From assembly GCA_029862005.1 (NCBI GenBank), contig JAOTYD010000013.1, positions 28,424-92,423 on the forward strand: a DNA stretch of 64,000 bases, written 5' to 3'. Under the pieces are notes generated by a model. That model made no database searches and had not been told where the DNA came from. It saw nothing but the letters and a program-made list of their open reading frames with translations. The DNA is from Gammaproteobacteria bacterium (GTDB lineage: Bacteria > Pseudomonadota > Gammaproteobacteria > GCA-001735895). Shown in pieces: positions 1 to 9,117 of this stretch; position 1 is the first letter of the stretch; every line of letters starts with the position of its first letter. Position numbers and translations under genes: made by a program.

Positions 1-275
1 AGCCCGACTTTGCCAGCATCGAGATACAGTACGTACCTGACCGGCTATGCCTTGAATTAAAGGCGTTGAAGCTTTATTTCTGGTCCTATCGCGACCACGG
101 TGCGTTTCACGAGGCTGTGACCAATAAAATCCTGTCAGACCTGGTGGCGGCGATTGCACCGCGATTTATGCGCATTAATGCCGAGTTTAACGTGCGGGGC
201 GGGGTTTATACCCGCATCGTCGCCGAACATCACGCCGCGGGCTGGCAGGCTCCCGAACCGGTCGATCTGGCCTGA
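1..275 (+). CDS. queF: NADPH-dependent 7-cyano-7-deazaguanine reductase, C-terminal part
   Basis: This is the 3' end of a gene whose start lies left of the window; the reading frame is open from base 3 to the TGA at 273-275. The translated part (about 90 residues) carries the QueF signatures [15 protein letters not shown] and [10 protein letters not shown], which belong to the tunnelling-fold reductase that converts preQ0 to preQ1 in queuosine biosynthesis. The size of the remaining fragment fits the short, single-domain type of QueF. The catalytic Cys would lie upstream and cannot be checked. It is followed after 12 bases by cysZ on the same strand. Confidence 0.93.
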   Translation, partial: PDFASIEIQYVPDRLCLELKALKLYFWSYRDHGAFHEAVTNKILSDLVAAIAPRFMRINAEFNVRGGVYTRIVAEHHAAGWQAPEPVDLA

Positions 276-287
276 GGGTGACGGTCG

Positions 288-1028
288 ATGCTTGCCGATA
301 TCACGCGGGGCACACAGGCACTGGCGCGGGCGCTGGGCTTGCTCAACAAACCCGGCGTTCGTATTTACGTGGTCGTGCCGCTAATGATCAACCTGCTGCT
401 GTTCGGCGCGCTGGTCTGGTATGGATACAACCAGTTTAATCTCTTTGTTGAATGGCTAATGTCGTTCGTTCCCGGGTTCCTTGACTTTATCGCGTGGCTG
501 ATCTGGATCTTTTTCGGCGTGCTGGCGGCGATAATTGTCTTTTTCAGCTTTACCCCGGTAGCTAACATTGTCGCCGCGCCATTCAATGCCCTGATGGCGG
601 AAAAAATCGAAATAGAGCTGACGGGAAAAGCGGTTTCATCCGAAATCAGTTTCACGCGCATGGCAATCGACGCCATTGGCTCCCAGTTACGCAAGCTGGT
701 CTACATCATGTTCTGGGCGCTGGGACTTTTCCTCGTAAGCCTGATACCGGTGGTCAACCTGGTTGCCCCGGTGTTATGGATCGTGTTTGGTTCATGGCTG
801 CTGTCGCTGGAGTATTTCGATTACCCGATGGGTAACCACGATCTCGTGTTTGCGGAGCAGAAAAAACGTTTGGGCGAACGGCGTGGAATCGCGCTCGGCT
901 TCGGCGGCGCGGTCATGATCATGACCAGTATCCCGATCATCAATTTCTTCGCCATGCCGGTCGCGGTCGCGGGCGCCACCCTGCTCTGGGTCGAACAACT
1001 CCAATCCAACGCACCTGTCAAAACCTGA
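288..1028 (+). CDS. cysZ: CysZ/EI24-family membrane protein (sulfate transport)
   Basis: A 246-residue integral membrane protein of the CysZ/EI24 family, whose E. coli member supports sulfate uptake for cysteine synthesis. Hydrophobic segments are visible near residues 25-50, 65-95, 145-180 and 205-235. The family-typical stretch FSFTPVANIVAAPFNALMAE follows the second segment. Length matches the family. The ATG at 288 sits just after the queF stop, so the two may be co-transcribed. The gene points toward a minus-strand metallophosphatase, and the gap between them holds two palindromic elements. Assignment to CysZ rests on family resemblance; the transported ion is inferred. Confidence 0.88.
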   Translation: MLADITRGTQALARALGLLNKPGVRIYVVVPLMINLLLFGALVWYGYNQFNLFVEWLMSFVPGFLDFIAWLIWIFFGVLAAIIVFFSFTPVANIVAAPFNALMAEKIEIELTGKAVSSEISFTRMAIDAIGSQLRKLVYIMFWALGLFLVSLIPVVNLVAPVLWIVFGSWLLSLEYFDYPMGNHDLVFAEQKKRLGERRGIALGFGGAVMIMTSIPIINFFAMPVAVAGATLLWVEQLQSNAPVKT

Positions 1029-1128
1029 GATTTACCCCCTTTAAAACTTGTTCCTTCGATCGGTACCGCTATCGGTTACTTGCTTTGACATGGCCTATCT
1101 TGAGCCTCGACCTGCTAGATCAATCCCC

Positions 1129-1260
1129 AGCTGTCTCGGCATAAGGGTCGCAAAAGGCGCTCCCAACCGGCGCAAGCGCCGGTTGGTCCATCCATGGAAT
1201 CGCTTGGAGCGCGGCATCCCTGCCGCGCTACACTTTTGCGATTCTTATGCCGAGACAGCT
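1129..1260. repeat. Palindromic element A, copy 1
   Basis: A 132-base element bounded by a perfect 17-base inverted repeat, AGCTGTCTCGGCATAAG at 1129-1145 and its complement at 1244-1260. Inside are GCAAAAG/CTTTTGC, a strong hairpin around CCAACCGGCG (1163-1186) and a small GCGGCA-TCCC-TGCCGC hairpin (1211-1226). The core of about 90 bases is nearly the same as at 17311-17440. It lies between the convergent ends of cysZ and the metallophosphatase. No protein is encoded. Confidence 0.85.
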
Positions 1261-1269
1261 TACTATCGA

Positions 1270-1381
1270 GGTGTGACTACCGGTTTCTTCTTGCGGGACG
1301 CTGTGCGACAGGGATGTCGCACCGCGAGCCTACACGGACGTATTTACGGCGCTCCCGCAAGAAGAAACCGGTGGTCACACC
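1270..1381. repeat. Palindromic element B, copy 1 (long hairpin)
   Basis: A 112-base inverted repeat with 29-base arms at 1270-1298 and 1353-1381 that pair at 28 of 29 positions. The 54-base loop contains an inner hairpin GCGACA-GGGA-TGTCGC (1306-1321) and the motif ACGGACGT. It follows element A after 9 bases, the same A-then-B order as at 17311-17664. It could act as a bidirectional terminator or be a mobile palindromic unit; neither is proven. The rest of the 428-base gap (1029-1128, 1382-1456) shows nothing else. Confidence 0.82.
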
Positions 1382-1456
1382 GATTACTGGAATGCTGGCA
1401 AGCCAGTTCAGATCTTATTACGCGGCTGTAAGTATTCCGCCTGCACAGGGGTAGCG

Positions 1457-2284
1457 CTAGATGTGAAGGGGTGGCAGGTTCAGGGGGTGGCCGGTTTGCT
1501 GCGCCTCGGTTTCGGGGAGAATATCGATGCTCGGCCACAGGCCGGTACCGAGGGCCTCGCCGTATTCGTGCATTCCCGCTGCCTTGGTTGATTGCTGGCT
1601 GGTCGCATAGTCGTAATCGAGCCGATGCCAGCTGATGTCCACGCCGTCATCAACCGGTTCGATCAGCATATACCAGCCGTGGGCTCCGGCATCGTTGGCC
1701 GGCATTCCGATGACCCCGGCATTGAGCCAATACTTGTCATCGATGCGCTGTCCGAACGGAATTCCCGCATGCCCGCCAATTATCGCGTCGACACCGGCTT
1801 CCCTGATCTGTGACAGCTTGGCGGCGGTATCACTCGAGGCAAATACGAACTCGTTAATGCTGGGCAAGCTTGCGTGTACTGTTTTGAATCGTGTTCCAGA
1901 CATCTCGAACTCGATGCTGCGTGGCAGCTTCTGCATCCAGCGTCGCTGCGCCACGGTCACGCGGCGATCGGCATATTGATACCAGGTCACGGCCAGAGTA
2001 GAGCAGCTACTACCCGGTTCAAAACCGCAACCGCAATCCTGCTCACTGAATGCCAGCGATTCCTCGCAGTTACCCATAACCACGTGTATACCCCAGGATT
2101 GAATGAGGTCGATCGTTTCAGCCGGCTCGGCACAGTAGGCGACGATATCCCCGGTACAGACAACACGACCGGCCGGAATCTCAAGTTCTTTAGCGCGTGC
2201 CTGCATTGCAACCGTCGCCTGAAGATTACTATAGGGGCCGCCAAAAATAAGCGCTTTCGCGGAAATGTTTCCGAGATCTACCAT
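1457..2284 (-). CDS. Calcineurin-like metallophosphoesterase family protein, DxH motif absent
   Basis: A 275-residue protein of the calcineurin-like (ApaH/PP2A-type) phosphoesterase superfamily. The motifs CTGDIVAYC, VMGNCEES and GGHAGIPF match the second, third and last metal motifs. The usual first motif DxHGN is replaced by FGGPYSNLQA, so one metal site is changed. This variant recurs as a conserved hypothetical subfamily, to my recollection. A Cys-rich stretch, CGCGFEPGSSCS, lies near residue 85. The start is the ATG at 2284. Substrate is unknown. It converges on cysZ and is divergent from the M23 peptidase gene. Confidence 0.8.
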   Translation of the reverse strand: MVDLGNISAKALIFGGPYSNLQATVAMQARAKELEIPAGRVVCTGDIVAYCAEPAETIDLIQSWGIHVVMGNCEESLAFSEQDCGCGFEPGSSCSTLAVTWYQYADRRVTVAQRRWMQKLPRSIEFEMSGTRFKTVHASLPSINEFVFASSDTAAKLSQIREAGVDAIIGGHAGIPFGQRIDDKYWLNAGVIGMPANDAGAHGWYMLIEPVDDGVDISWHRLDYDYATSQQSTKAAGMHEYGEALGTGLWPSIDILPETEAQQTGHPLNLPPLHI

Positions 2285-2376
2285 ACCCGTAAATACCTCA
2301 GGTTAAACAATTATGAAGCCTGGGCCGTGGAGCGACCCTCAATAATATAGTGGGCATTGTTAGGACCTTGACCCCG

Positions 2377-3237
2377 GTGCAAAAGTTCGCATACTTGCTC
2401 GCGTATTCTCTATTATTTCGGAAATCAGGTTTGCGTTTTTTACTGCTGGTTTTATCACTGTTGTTCGCATTGTCTGCGCAAGCCTTGCCCCGACAGTCAC
2501 TGGTTCCGGGTGGCCTCGCTATCATTAATCTTGAACCCGGCAAAGATTCCGGTTACCGCTTTCGGAATAAACCAGTGTTGATAACAAAAATCGGGGGTAA
2601 ATCCGCGGCTCTGGTTGGTTTACCCCTGAGTCTCTCGCCGGGAGAACACTTTATCGAAAGGCGCGGTGCCAGCCAGGTTTCGAAAAAGTTTTTCAAGGTT
2701 GTGCAAAAACAATACACCACCCAACATATCACGATAACCGATAAGCGCAAGGTCGATCCCTATGCCAGCGATATGGAACGGATTCTTGCCGAAAAAGCGC
2801 GTAAACAAAAAGCGCGCAATCATTTTTCGATGATTGACGTCGATGTGGATTTTCTGCTCCCTGTCGAGGGTATTCGCACGGGTAGTTTTGGCAAGCGCAG
2901 GGTCTTCAATGGTCAGAAACGCAGGCCGCATAGTGGTATGGATATCGCGGCCAACCAGGGAACCCCGGTACTTGCCCCCAGTGCGGGCAAGGTCATCGAA
3001 ATGGGTGATTTCTTTTTCAGCGGCAACCTGGTTTATATCGATCACGGGCAGGGATTAATCTCGATGTTTGCCCACCTGAGTGAAATCAACGTCAGCCTTG
3101 GCGAGCAGGTCGAGAAAGGTCAGATAATCGGCAAGGTTGGTGCCACCGGTCGGGTTACCGGCCCGCACTTGCACTGGAGCCTCGGTTTAAACGGCAACTG
3201 GATAGACCCGTCGCTATTCCTGCCATCCGACAACTAG
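2377..3237 (+). CDS. Secreted M23-family zinc metallopeptidase
   Basis: A periplasmic peptidoglycan endopeptidase candidate. A hydrophobic signal segment (RFLLLVLSLLFALSAQA) precedes a short immunoglobulin-like region, then a C-terminal LytM/M23 domain with HSGMD and HLHW. Both zinc-binding motifs (HxxxD and HxH) are intact, unlike in NlpD elsewhere in this window, so it should be catalytic. The start is uncertain. The frame opens with GTG at 2350; GTG 2377 has AGGA about 11 bases upstream; TTG 2431 would begin right at the signal peptide. Its stop overlaps the stop of the convergent YfaZ-like gene (3234-3237). Confidence 0.85.
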   Translation: MQKFAYLLAYSLLFRKSGLRFLLLVLSLLFALSAQALPRQSLVPGGLAIINLEPGKDSGYRFRNKPVLITKIGGKSAALVGLPLSLSPGEHFIERRGASQVSKKFFKVVQKQYTTQHITITDKRKVDPYASDMERILAEKARKQKARNHFSMIDVDVDFLLPVEGIRTGSFGKRRVFNGQKRRPHSGMDIAANQGTPVLAPSAGKVIEMGDFFFSGNLVYIDHGQGLISMFAHLSEINVSLGEQVEKGQIIGKVGATGRVTGPHLHWSLGLNGNWIDPSLFLPSDN

Positions 3238-3809
3238 AAAGTCAGGCGCACTCCTAAATGGAGATTGTCGTCATCAGCCTCATAATCACTATCGTCGTCG
3301 GTATCAAACTCGAGATGCCTGATGCCTACGAAAGCGAACGTTTGCGGCAAGGCTTCGATCTGAAATCCTAACTCGTAATCAAGCACTTCTTCAGCGTCCA
3401 GGAAACTCGTGATCTCAGGTGCGAAATTTCCGCGCAAATAGACCGCCATCGGCATGGTTCCGGGTATCGTATAGCGAATTTCGCCACCGATTCCGAGGGC
3501 AAGAACATCCTGATCGATATCATCGAGCACACCAAGGTAAACCTTGACACCAACACCGAAGGTGAGTGGAGCCTCTTCAGAGGCCTGGCGCATCTGCATC
3601 AGGCTTGCATGCGCAACAAAGTCGCTGTCTTCGTTATAAAACAATCCGAGCCCGAAGTCGGAACCACCCCAACCGATCAGGCTCGAGTCCGAGCGAAAGG
3701 TGAACTGTGCAGTTTCTGAACTGAGCGCAGCTTCGAAATCACTGGCGCTCGCGGTGGAAAGGCAGACTATACCGAGCAAGCAAAGGCAGGTAAAACGATT
3801 CAATTTCAT
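3234..3809 (-). CDS. YfaZ-like outer membrane beta-barrel protein
   Basis: A 191-residue exported protein beginning MKLNRFTCLCLLGIV, with a signal peptide ending near SASA. The rest is built of alternating hydrophobic and polar strands and finishes with the typical outer-membrane C-terminus LHLGVRLTF (terminal Phe). Length and strand pattern resemble the YfaZ family of small barrels. An upstream in-frame ATG at 3857 would add residues with no signal-peptide character, so ATG 3809 was chosen. Acidic loops (DTDDDSDYEADDDN) suggest extracellular or calcium-binding turns. Function is unknown. It overlaps the M23 gene tail to tail. Confidence 0.75.
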   Translation of the reverse strand: MKLNRFTCLCLLGIVCLSTASASDFEAALSSETAQFTFRSDSSLIGWGGSDFGLGLFYNEDSDFVAHASLMQMRQASEEAPLTFGVGVKVYLGVLDDIDQDVLALGIGGEIRYTIPGTMPMAVYLRGNFAPEITSFLDAEEVLDYELGFQIEALPQTFAFVGIRHLEFDTDDDSDYEADDDNLHLGVRLTF

Positions 3810-3907
3810 TATTGGGCCATGGCTGAAAAATCGCGCCATGATAGCACAGGGCTTCACGCCGGTGCGCGTCGAAAATCCAATAATTGAACTAGTTTACACG
3901 GGCGTAT

Positions 3908-4630
3908 CTAAGGTAACGAAGATGAAGGCTCGACTTGATTGAATAGCGGGGTGACGGGATCGCTTTCGACAACAACCGGTGTATCCAGCCAGCGAAATAT
4001 CGGCGCCCACTGTTCCTTGTCGGTGCCGTTGCGCGAGGTCCGGATTTCCTGCACGCCAAGCCCCACTTCGATTGCCTTTGCGTAAAGCTGCGTGTCTCGA
4101 AGGCTCGAAATAAACGGGATGTTAAGACTGAACAGGAAACGTTCCAGGGAATGATACATCAGGGTGTTTTTTCGTACACGGTTGGCAACCACGGCGAGCC
4201 GAATCATTTTTTTACGCACTCGGCCGGTGGTCAACAGGGCCTTGATGAAGTATGCGGTGGCATGAATGTCAATCGGCGACGGTAACACCGGAATCAAAAC
4301 CGAGTCGTTTTGCTGAAATAAGGACACCAGCTCAGTAATATCGGACCCCGCTGGCGAGTCGACAATCGCGACGTCCGTTTCCGGGGGAATCCGCAATTGC
4401 CAGGAGCGTGTCAAGCGGTGATCGGCGTTCCTGGAAGCATCGATTCCGGTGATCGGGGCCGAGGAATCCGTTCGCCGCTTGATCCAGGCCAGCGACGAAC
4501 CCTGGGGATCGTGATCAAACAGGCGTACGGTTTTCCCCTGGTGCGCATAGTGGGAAGCGATGTTGGTAGCAAGCGTGGTCTTCCCACACCCGCCTTTTGC
4601 ATTAGTGACAAGTATTCTTTGCAGGCCCAT
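3908..4630 (-). CDS. ParA-family ATPase, orphan
   Basis: A 240-residue deviant Walker-A ATPase. KGGCGKTTLATNIA at residues 12-25 is the ParA/MinD signature, and VAIVDSPAG near residue 88 is the switch/Walker B region. No ParB gene or parS-like repeat is next to it, so it is not an ordinary chromosome-partition pair. Orphan ParA proteins position complexes such as chemotaxis arrays, carboxysomes or cellulose synthase. Which cargo applies here cannot be told. It lies downstream of der on the same strand with a 67-base gap. Confidence 0.85.
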   Translation of the reverse strand: MGLQRILVTNAKGGCGKTTLATNIASHYAHQGKTVRLFDHDPQGSSLAWIKRRTDSSAPITGIDASRNADHRLTRSWQLRIPPETDVAIVDSPAGSDITELVSLFQQNDSVLIPVLPSPIDIHATAYFIKALLTTGRVRKKMIRLAVVANRVRKNTLMYHSLERFLFSLNIPFISSLRDTQLYAKAIEVGLGVQEIRTSRNGTDKEQWAPIFRWLDTPVVVESDPVTPLFNQVEPSSSLP

Positions 4631-4697
4631 ACATCAAAGTCTATGCCGGATCCGCCGTTTTTCTGGTTTTTTTGCGGAATTCGCCTGTTTTATTCGA

Positions 4698-6047
4698 TTA
4701 TTTTCGACCAGCGTGATGTTTTGGACGCTTTTTGGTCGAAAATGGATTACTGCCCGACTTCAATTCAAGGCGCACGGGGGTACCTTTAAGCTTGAGCCTG
4801 GAAATAAAAAAGTTTACCAGGTAGCGCTGATAGGAATCCGGGAGATGCCGGGTCTGGTTGCCATGAATTACAATAACCGGGGGATTGCGTCCACCCTGGT
4901 GGGCATAACGCAACTTTACGCGTCGACCGTGGTGTAGCGGCGGATTGTGCTTAAACACAGCTTCTTCGAGTAGATCGGTAAGGTAGCGCGTATTGATATC
5001 AATAAATGCCGAGGCGTATGCTTGGTCCACTGCCGCCATCAGGTCACCGACGCCGGTGCCATGCCTGGCGGAAATAAAATGCTGCGCGGCAAAAGAAACA
5101 AAACCGAGTCTGCGTTGCAAGGCGCTGCGATTATGTTCGCGTTGATCCGCATCCAGACCGTCCCATTTATTGATCGCAATGACCAGGGCGCGCCCACTGT
5201 TGAGCACGTACCCCAGCAGGGTCAAATCCTGGTCTGTCAAACCCTCCTGCGCGTCGACGACGAGTATAACAACCTGGGACTTTTCGATCGCCTCCAGCGC
5301 CTTGATGACACTGAACTTTTCAATTGCCTGGTGTACTTTTCCGCGTCGTCGAACACCGGCGGTATCGATCAGGGTGTAGTGTTTTCCGTGGCGCTCAAAT
5401 GGCACCGAAATGGTGTCTCGTGTCGTGCCGGGCTGGTCGAAGGTAACGACACGTTCCTCGCCCACAAGCCGGTTTATCAGGGTTGACTTACCGACATTGG
5501 GACGACCGATGACGGCCACCAGGGGACCTCCTCCAGTATCTTCAGTCACCGTATGCGGTGCGTAGGCTTGCAGCAGTTCGTCGAGCAGATTCACGGTTCC
5601 CTTGCGATGTGCGGCTGAAATCAGATGCACATGTTCAAATCCGAGTGCAAAAAATTCAGCCTGCGCCTGCTCCGGATCCGAGCCGTCAACCTTGTTGACG
5701 ACTATCCGGCATGATTTGCCTGATTTGCGAACCAGGTCGGCGATCAATTGATCGCCGCTGGATAAACCCTGCTGGGCGTCAACGATAAACAGAATTTCGT
5801 CGGCCTCGTCGATAGCGAGCCGCGTTTGCCTGGCCATCAAGTCATCGAGGTCCTGCTTTTCACCACTTAATCCACCCGTGTCGATGACGATAAAGGTTTT
5901 GTCGGCTCGTTCGCCAACACCGTACTGGCGATCACGCGTCAAACCCGGTTCATTCGCGACAATAGCGTCTCGACTGCGGGTAAAAACATTGAAAAGCGTT
6001 GACTTGCCGACATTCGGGCGACCGATCAACGCGATGACGGGAATCAT
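4698..6047 (-). CDS. der: Ribosome assembly GTPase Der (EngA)
   Basis: A 449-residue protein with two tandem GTPase domains and a C-terminal KH-like domain, the hallmark of Der/EngA, which acts in 50S subunit maturation. The P-loops GRPNVGKSTLFN (residues 9-20) and GRPNVGKSTLIN (around 180) are both intact. NKVDGSDPE and NKWDGLD are the two NKxD guanine-specificity motifs. Length is normal. Its first bases overlap the end of bamB by 4 (6044-6047), so the two are translationally linked. The order yfgM-bamB-der is the usual gammaproteobacterial one. Confidence 0.97.
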   Translation of the reverse strand: MIPVIALIGRPNVGKSTLFNVFTRSRDAIVANEPGLTRDRQYGVGERADKTFIVIDTGGLSGEKQDLDDLMARQTRLAIDEADEILFIVDAQQGLSSGDQLIADLVRKSGKSCRIVVNKVDGSDPEQAQAEFFALGFEHVHLISAAHRKGTVNLLDELLQAYAPHTVTEDTGGGPLVAVIGRPNVGKSTLINRLVGEERVVTFDQPGTTRDTISVPFERHGKHYTLIDTAGVRRRGKVHQAIEKFSVIKALEAIEKSQVVILVVDAQEGLTDQDLTLLGYVLNSGRALVIAINKWDGLDADQREHNRSALQRRLGFVSFAAQHFISARHGTGVGDLMAAVDQAYASAFIDINTRYLTDLLEEAVFKHNPPLHHGRRVKLRYAHQGGRNPPVIVIHGNQTRHLPDSYQRYLVNFFISRLKLKGTPVRLELKSGSNPFSTKKRPKHHAGRK

Positions 6048-7195
6048 TGCTGCAGCGATATCGAGGACAGAAAACCGTTCCCGTCAAGTGCAAGCACTGA
6101 CTGTTGCCAGATCAGCGGCTGAACATAATTTCGGTTGCTTGTCGCCTGTATCCTGGCGACCAGTTTGCCGTCTGCCGCATCGAACCAGTGTATATAGCCA
6201 TCGAGATCGGCGACCACCACTTTGTCATCTAAAATCGCCGGGGCAGTAATCTTTCGGGCGTGCAAAACATCCTGTTTCCAGAACGCCGATCCGGTGCGCC
6301 TGTCGATTGACCACAAATCGCTATTGTCCGCGGTTAAATAAATCGCGTTGTCATCGATTGCGATTGGCTGGAAGCTGGAAAAATCGCGCGACCAGAGTAA
6401 ATCCCCATTGGCCGCCACGACCGCCGCCAGGCGACCCTGAAACGAGGCCACGTAAATAACGCCATTACGTATCACGAAGCGACCATCCAGATCGACCAGG
6501 CGCTCGACTTCAGTGCGCCCGCTGGGGAGGCTGATGGTTGATTCCCATCTCGTTTTACCACTGCGGCGCTCGTACGCGATCAATTTGCCATCATCGAAAC
6601 CCATATATACAAGTTGCGCGTCGACCAGGGGTTCACTATTGCCGGTGAGCGATAACGCTGGCACCCGACCCGCTACTACCCATTGCTCACTGCCGTCGAC
6701 AATCGACAGGCTGCGTAACTTACCATCGACGCTGCGCACGAAAACCTGGTCTCCATCGACCGCCGGGGTCGATCTGATTTCGCTACCGATACGGATTTTC
6801 CAAAGCGGCTCGAGCCCGTTTTCCAAAAACCGAAAAGCGGCTACATCCCCATCCCCTGAGGTCGCGATAAGCAGATTTTCGTTTCCACTGAGTCCGCTCA
6901 AAGATAACAGTTCGGTCGCATAGTCCCAGAGCTTCTGTCCGGTGGCGACATCGACACTGGCAATCATACCGCTGGTGTCAATCGTGTAGGCGCGGTCCCC
7001 AATGATAAGTGGCCGCAGCCGATAGGCAGCTTCATTACTGGCCGCGCGGGTATCAAGCTTCCAGTTCAGGCTCAGGGGAAGCTCTGCCTCGATGTCGGTT
7101 AATGGTGCCGGGGGCTCACTGTTATCCTTATCAGTCGAGCAGGCAGTAAGCATCGACACCAGTAACAGTGCACCTAGCTTGCTGGTTGATTTCAA
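6044..7195 (-). CDS. bamB: Outer membrane protein assembly factor BamB (lipoprotein)
   Basis: A 383-residue lipoprotein with lipobox LTAC (Cys19) followed by an eight-bladed beta-propeller of PQQ-like repeats, for example TGQKLWDYA, DGSEQWVV, SGKTRWES, NGDLLWSRD and TGSAFWKQD. BamB binds BamA and helps insert beta-barrel proteins in the outer membrane. Length matches the family. It overlaps yfgM by 4 bases at its start (7192-7195) and der by 4 at its end, so the three form a tight operon. Confidence 0.95.
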   Translation of the reverse strand: MKSTSKLGALLLVSMLTACSTDKDNSEPPAPLTDIEAELPLSLNWKLDTRAASNEAAYRLRPLIIGDRAYTIDTSGMIASVDVATGQKLWDYATELLSLSGLSGNENLLIATSGDGDVAAFRFLENGLEPLWKIRIGSEIRSTPAVDGDQVFVRSVDGKLRSLSIVDGSEQWVVAGRVPALSLTGNSEPLVDAQLVYMGFDDGKLIAYERRSGKTRWESTISLPSGRTEVERLVDLDGRFVIRNGVIYVASFQGRLAAVVAANGDLLWSRDFSSFQPIAIDDNAIYLTADNSDLWSIDRRTGSAFWKQDVLHARKITAPAILDDKVVVADLDGYIHWFDAADGKLVARIQATSNRNYVQPLIWQQSVLALDGNGFLSSISLQQ

Positions 7196-7815
7196 CCCTT
7201 ACCTCCGAGGTCATTCAGTTTTTGTCGCAGAAACTCAACGTTGGCTGGTTGGGGTTGAGCGGTCTGGGCTTTACGATAAGCCTCGATCGCTTCTGCTGAT
7301 TTACCCTGCAGCGCGTAAACATCACCGCGTAACTCGTTGACGATCGCGGCAAACTCTTCCGGAAAGTCGATCGACAACGAGGTCAATGCATTCTCATATC
7401 GACCGGTTTGAATCTGCACAGTCGCAAGGCGCGTGCGCGCTACGAAGGCCAGTGGCTGCTGGGCGGCACTGCCCACGACCTGTTGCAAAGCTGACTCGGC
7501 CTTTTCGTACTCGCCGTTTGCAACATAACTTTTTGCAAGCGCCAACTGTGCCATCATCGCGTAATCGGTCGATTCATAATCTGAAAGCAGCGTATCGGCC
7601 TGCTCCAGCACGACTTCGTTGTTACCGGCTGACAGCGCTTCCATCATTTGGGCGAAATGACTGGAGGCTTCGGCCGCGGTGGTTTCCTGCACGTGCATCC
7701 AGTAGTTATATCCACCAATACCGCCAACACCAATAATTATGCCCAAAACGATCGATATCCCGTTTTCCTTAAGCCAGGCCTTTAGTCTTTCGACCTGTTC
7801 TTCTTCAGTTTCCAT
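7192..7815 (-). CDS. yfgM: YfgM family tetratricopeptide membrane protein (PpiD partner)
   Basis: A 207-residue protein with a short cytoplasmic N-terminus (METEEEQVERLKAWLKENG), one membrane segment near residues 20-38 and a periplasmic TPR domain (repeats YAMMAQLALAKSYVANGEY and SAEAIEAYRKAQ). YfgM is an inner-membrane-anchored accessory of the periplasmic chaperone PpiD and the Sec translocon. Its position between hisS and bamB is the conserved one. Gap to hisS is 17 bases. Confidence 0.92.
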   Translation of the reverse strand: METEEEQVERLKAWLKENGISIVLGIIIGVGGIGGYNYWMHVQETTAAEASSHFAQMMEALSAGNNEVVLEQADTLLSDYESTDYAMMAQLALAKSYVANGEYEKAESALQQVVGSAAQQPLAFVARTRLATVQIQTGRYENALTSLSIDFPEEFAAIVNELRGDVYALQGKSAEAIEAYRKAQTAQPQPANVEFLRQKLNDLGGKG

Positions 7816-7832
7816 TGATGCCCTCTTGTTTG

Positions 7833-9104
7833 TTAATCCAGTAACGATGCCAGTTGTGTCACCACATCAGTCTGTGATATTTCCGCTTGTGCCCTGTCCT
7901 CGCGCAGGAATTTAACCGCGACGGTACCAGCCTCGATTTCAGACTCGCCAAGAATCAGCGCTATCTGGGCGCCAGATTTGTCGGCCTTGCGCATCTGGCT
8001 TTTGAAGCTGCCTGCACCGGCATGCACCACGAGTTGCAACCGCGGCATCTTGTCGCGAATGGACTCGGCAATCTGCTGCGCTTTGGCGACGCTGTTCTCG
8101 CCACGCATCACCAGGTAAACATCGCAGCCTGAATCGCTCGCTGCCTTACCCTGGTCAATGAGCATGGCGACGAGTCGCTCGCAGCCCATGGAAAAGCCGG
8201 CCGCGTAATTCGGACGCCCCCCGAGCTGCTCAACAAGGCCATCATAGCGCCCGCCACCGCAAACTGTTCCCTGCGCACCCAGGGTATCGGTCACCCATTC
8301 GAATACCGTGTGACAATAGTAATCAAGTCCTCTCACCAGGCGCGAATTGACCTGATACGAAACCTGTACCTGGTCAAGAATATTCGTCAGTTCGCTAAAG
8401 TGATCGCGGGATTCCTGGTCGAGGCTATCCTGTAAGGCAGGTGCTGCCTCGATCAGGTTTTGCAGGTCAGGATTTTTGCTATCCAGAATTCGCAGCGGGT
8501 TGGTTTCGAGTCGACGCTGGCTGTCTTCATCCAGCGCCTGGTAATGATCGCGAAAGTACTCGACCAGAATGCTGCGGAATTTCTTTCGACAGTGGGTACT
8601 GCCGAGGCTGTTGATTTGCAGTTCGATCGCATCGAGATCAAGCTGCTTCCAGAACCTGTCGGCTAGCAGGATCAGTTCTGCTTCGATATCGGCTCCCTCT
8701 ATACCAAAGGTCTCGGCGCCCAGTTGATGGAACTGCCGATAGCGACCCTTTTGCGGTCGCTCGTGACGGAACATCGGTCCGCTGTACCACAGTCTCTGCT
8801 GCTGTTCCTGCAGCAACCCCGCCTGCAAACCGGCTCTCACCACGCTTGCCGTGCATTCCGGGCGCAAACTCAGGCTATCACCATTGCGATCCTCGAAACT
8901 GTACATTTCCTTCTCAACAATATCGGTAACTTCACCGATTGAACGCGAGAACAGCGCGGTCTTTTCGACAATCGGGGTGCGAATTTGGCGATAGCCATAC
9001 GATTCTGCGAGATCCCGATAAGTGTCTTCGAGCTGGTTCCAGGCAGGCATGTCGGCTGGCAGAATATCGTGCATTCCGCGGATGACCTGAATTTGGTTCG
9101 CCAC
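7833..9104 (-). CDS. hisS: Histidyl-tRNA synthetase
   Basis: A 423-residue class II aminoacyl-tRNA synthetase. Visible motifs are the N-terminal IRGMHDILP, motif 2 around MFRHERPQKGRYRQFHQ, the histidine-binding GLDYYCHTVFE and GGRYDGLVEQLGG, and a C-terminal anticodon-binding domain. It charges tRNA-His. It starts with GTG at 9104, which gives the expected N-terminus. rodZ lies 13 bases upstream. In the usual order ispG separates rodZ from hisS; here ispG is missing from this spot and sits at 30693. Confidence 0.97.
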   Translation of the reverse strand: MANQIQVIRGMHDILPADMPAWNQLEDTYRDLAESYGYRQIRTPIVEKTALFSRSIGEVTDIVEKEMYSFEDRNGDSLSLRPECTASVVRAGLQAGLLQEQQQRLWYSGPMFRHERPQKGRYRQFHQLGAETFGIEGADIEAELILLADRFWKQLDLDAIELQINSLGSTHCRKKFRSILVEYFRDHYQALDEDSQRRLETNPLRILDSKNPDLQNLIEAAPALQDSLDQESRDHFSELTNILDQVQVSYQVNSRLVRGLDYYCHTVFEWVTDTLGAQGTVCGGGRYDGLVEQLGGRPNYAAGFSMGCERLVAMLIDQGKAASDSGCDVYLVMRGENSVAKAQQIAESIRDKMPRLQLVVHAGAGSFKSQMRKADKSGAQIALILGESEIEAGTVAVKFLREDRAQAEISQTDVVTQLASLLD

Positions 9105-9117
9105 GCTCTACCCCGAT

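Noticed and set aside
1048..1454. Plus-strand frames of 127 and 86 codons between cysZ and the phosphoesterase
   Set aside because: They are translations of the palindromic elements A and B; no ribosome site or family.
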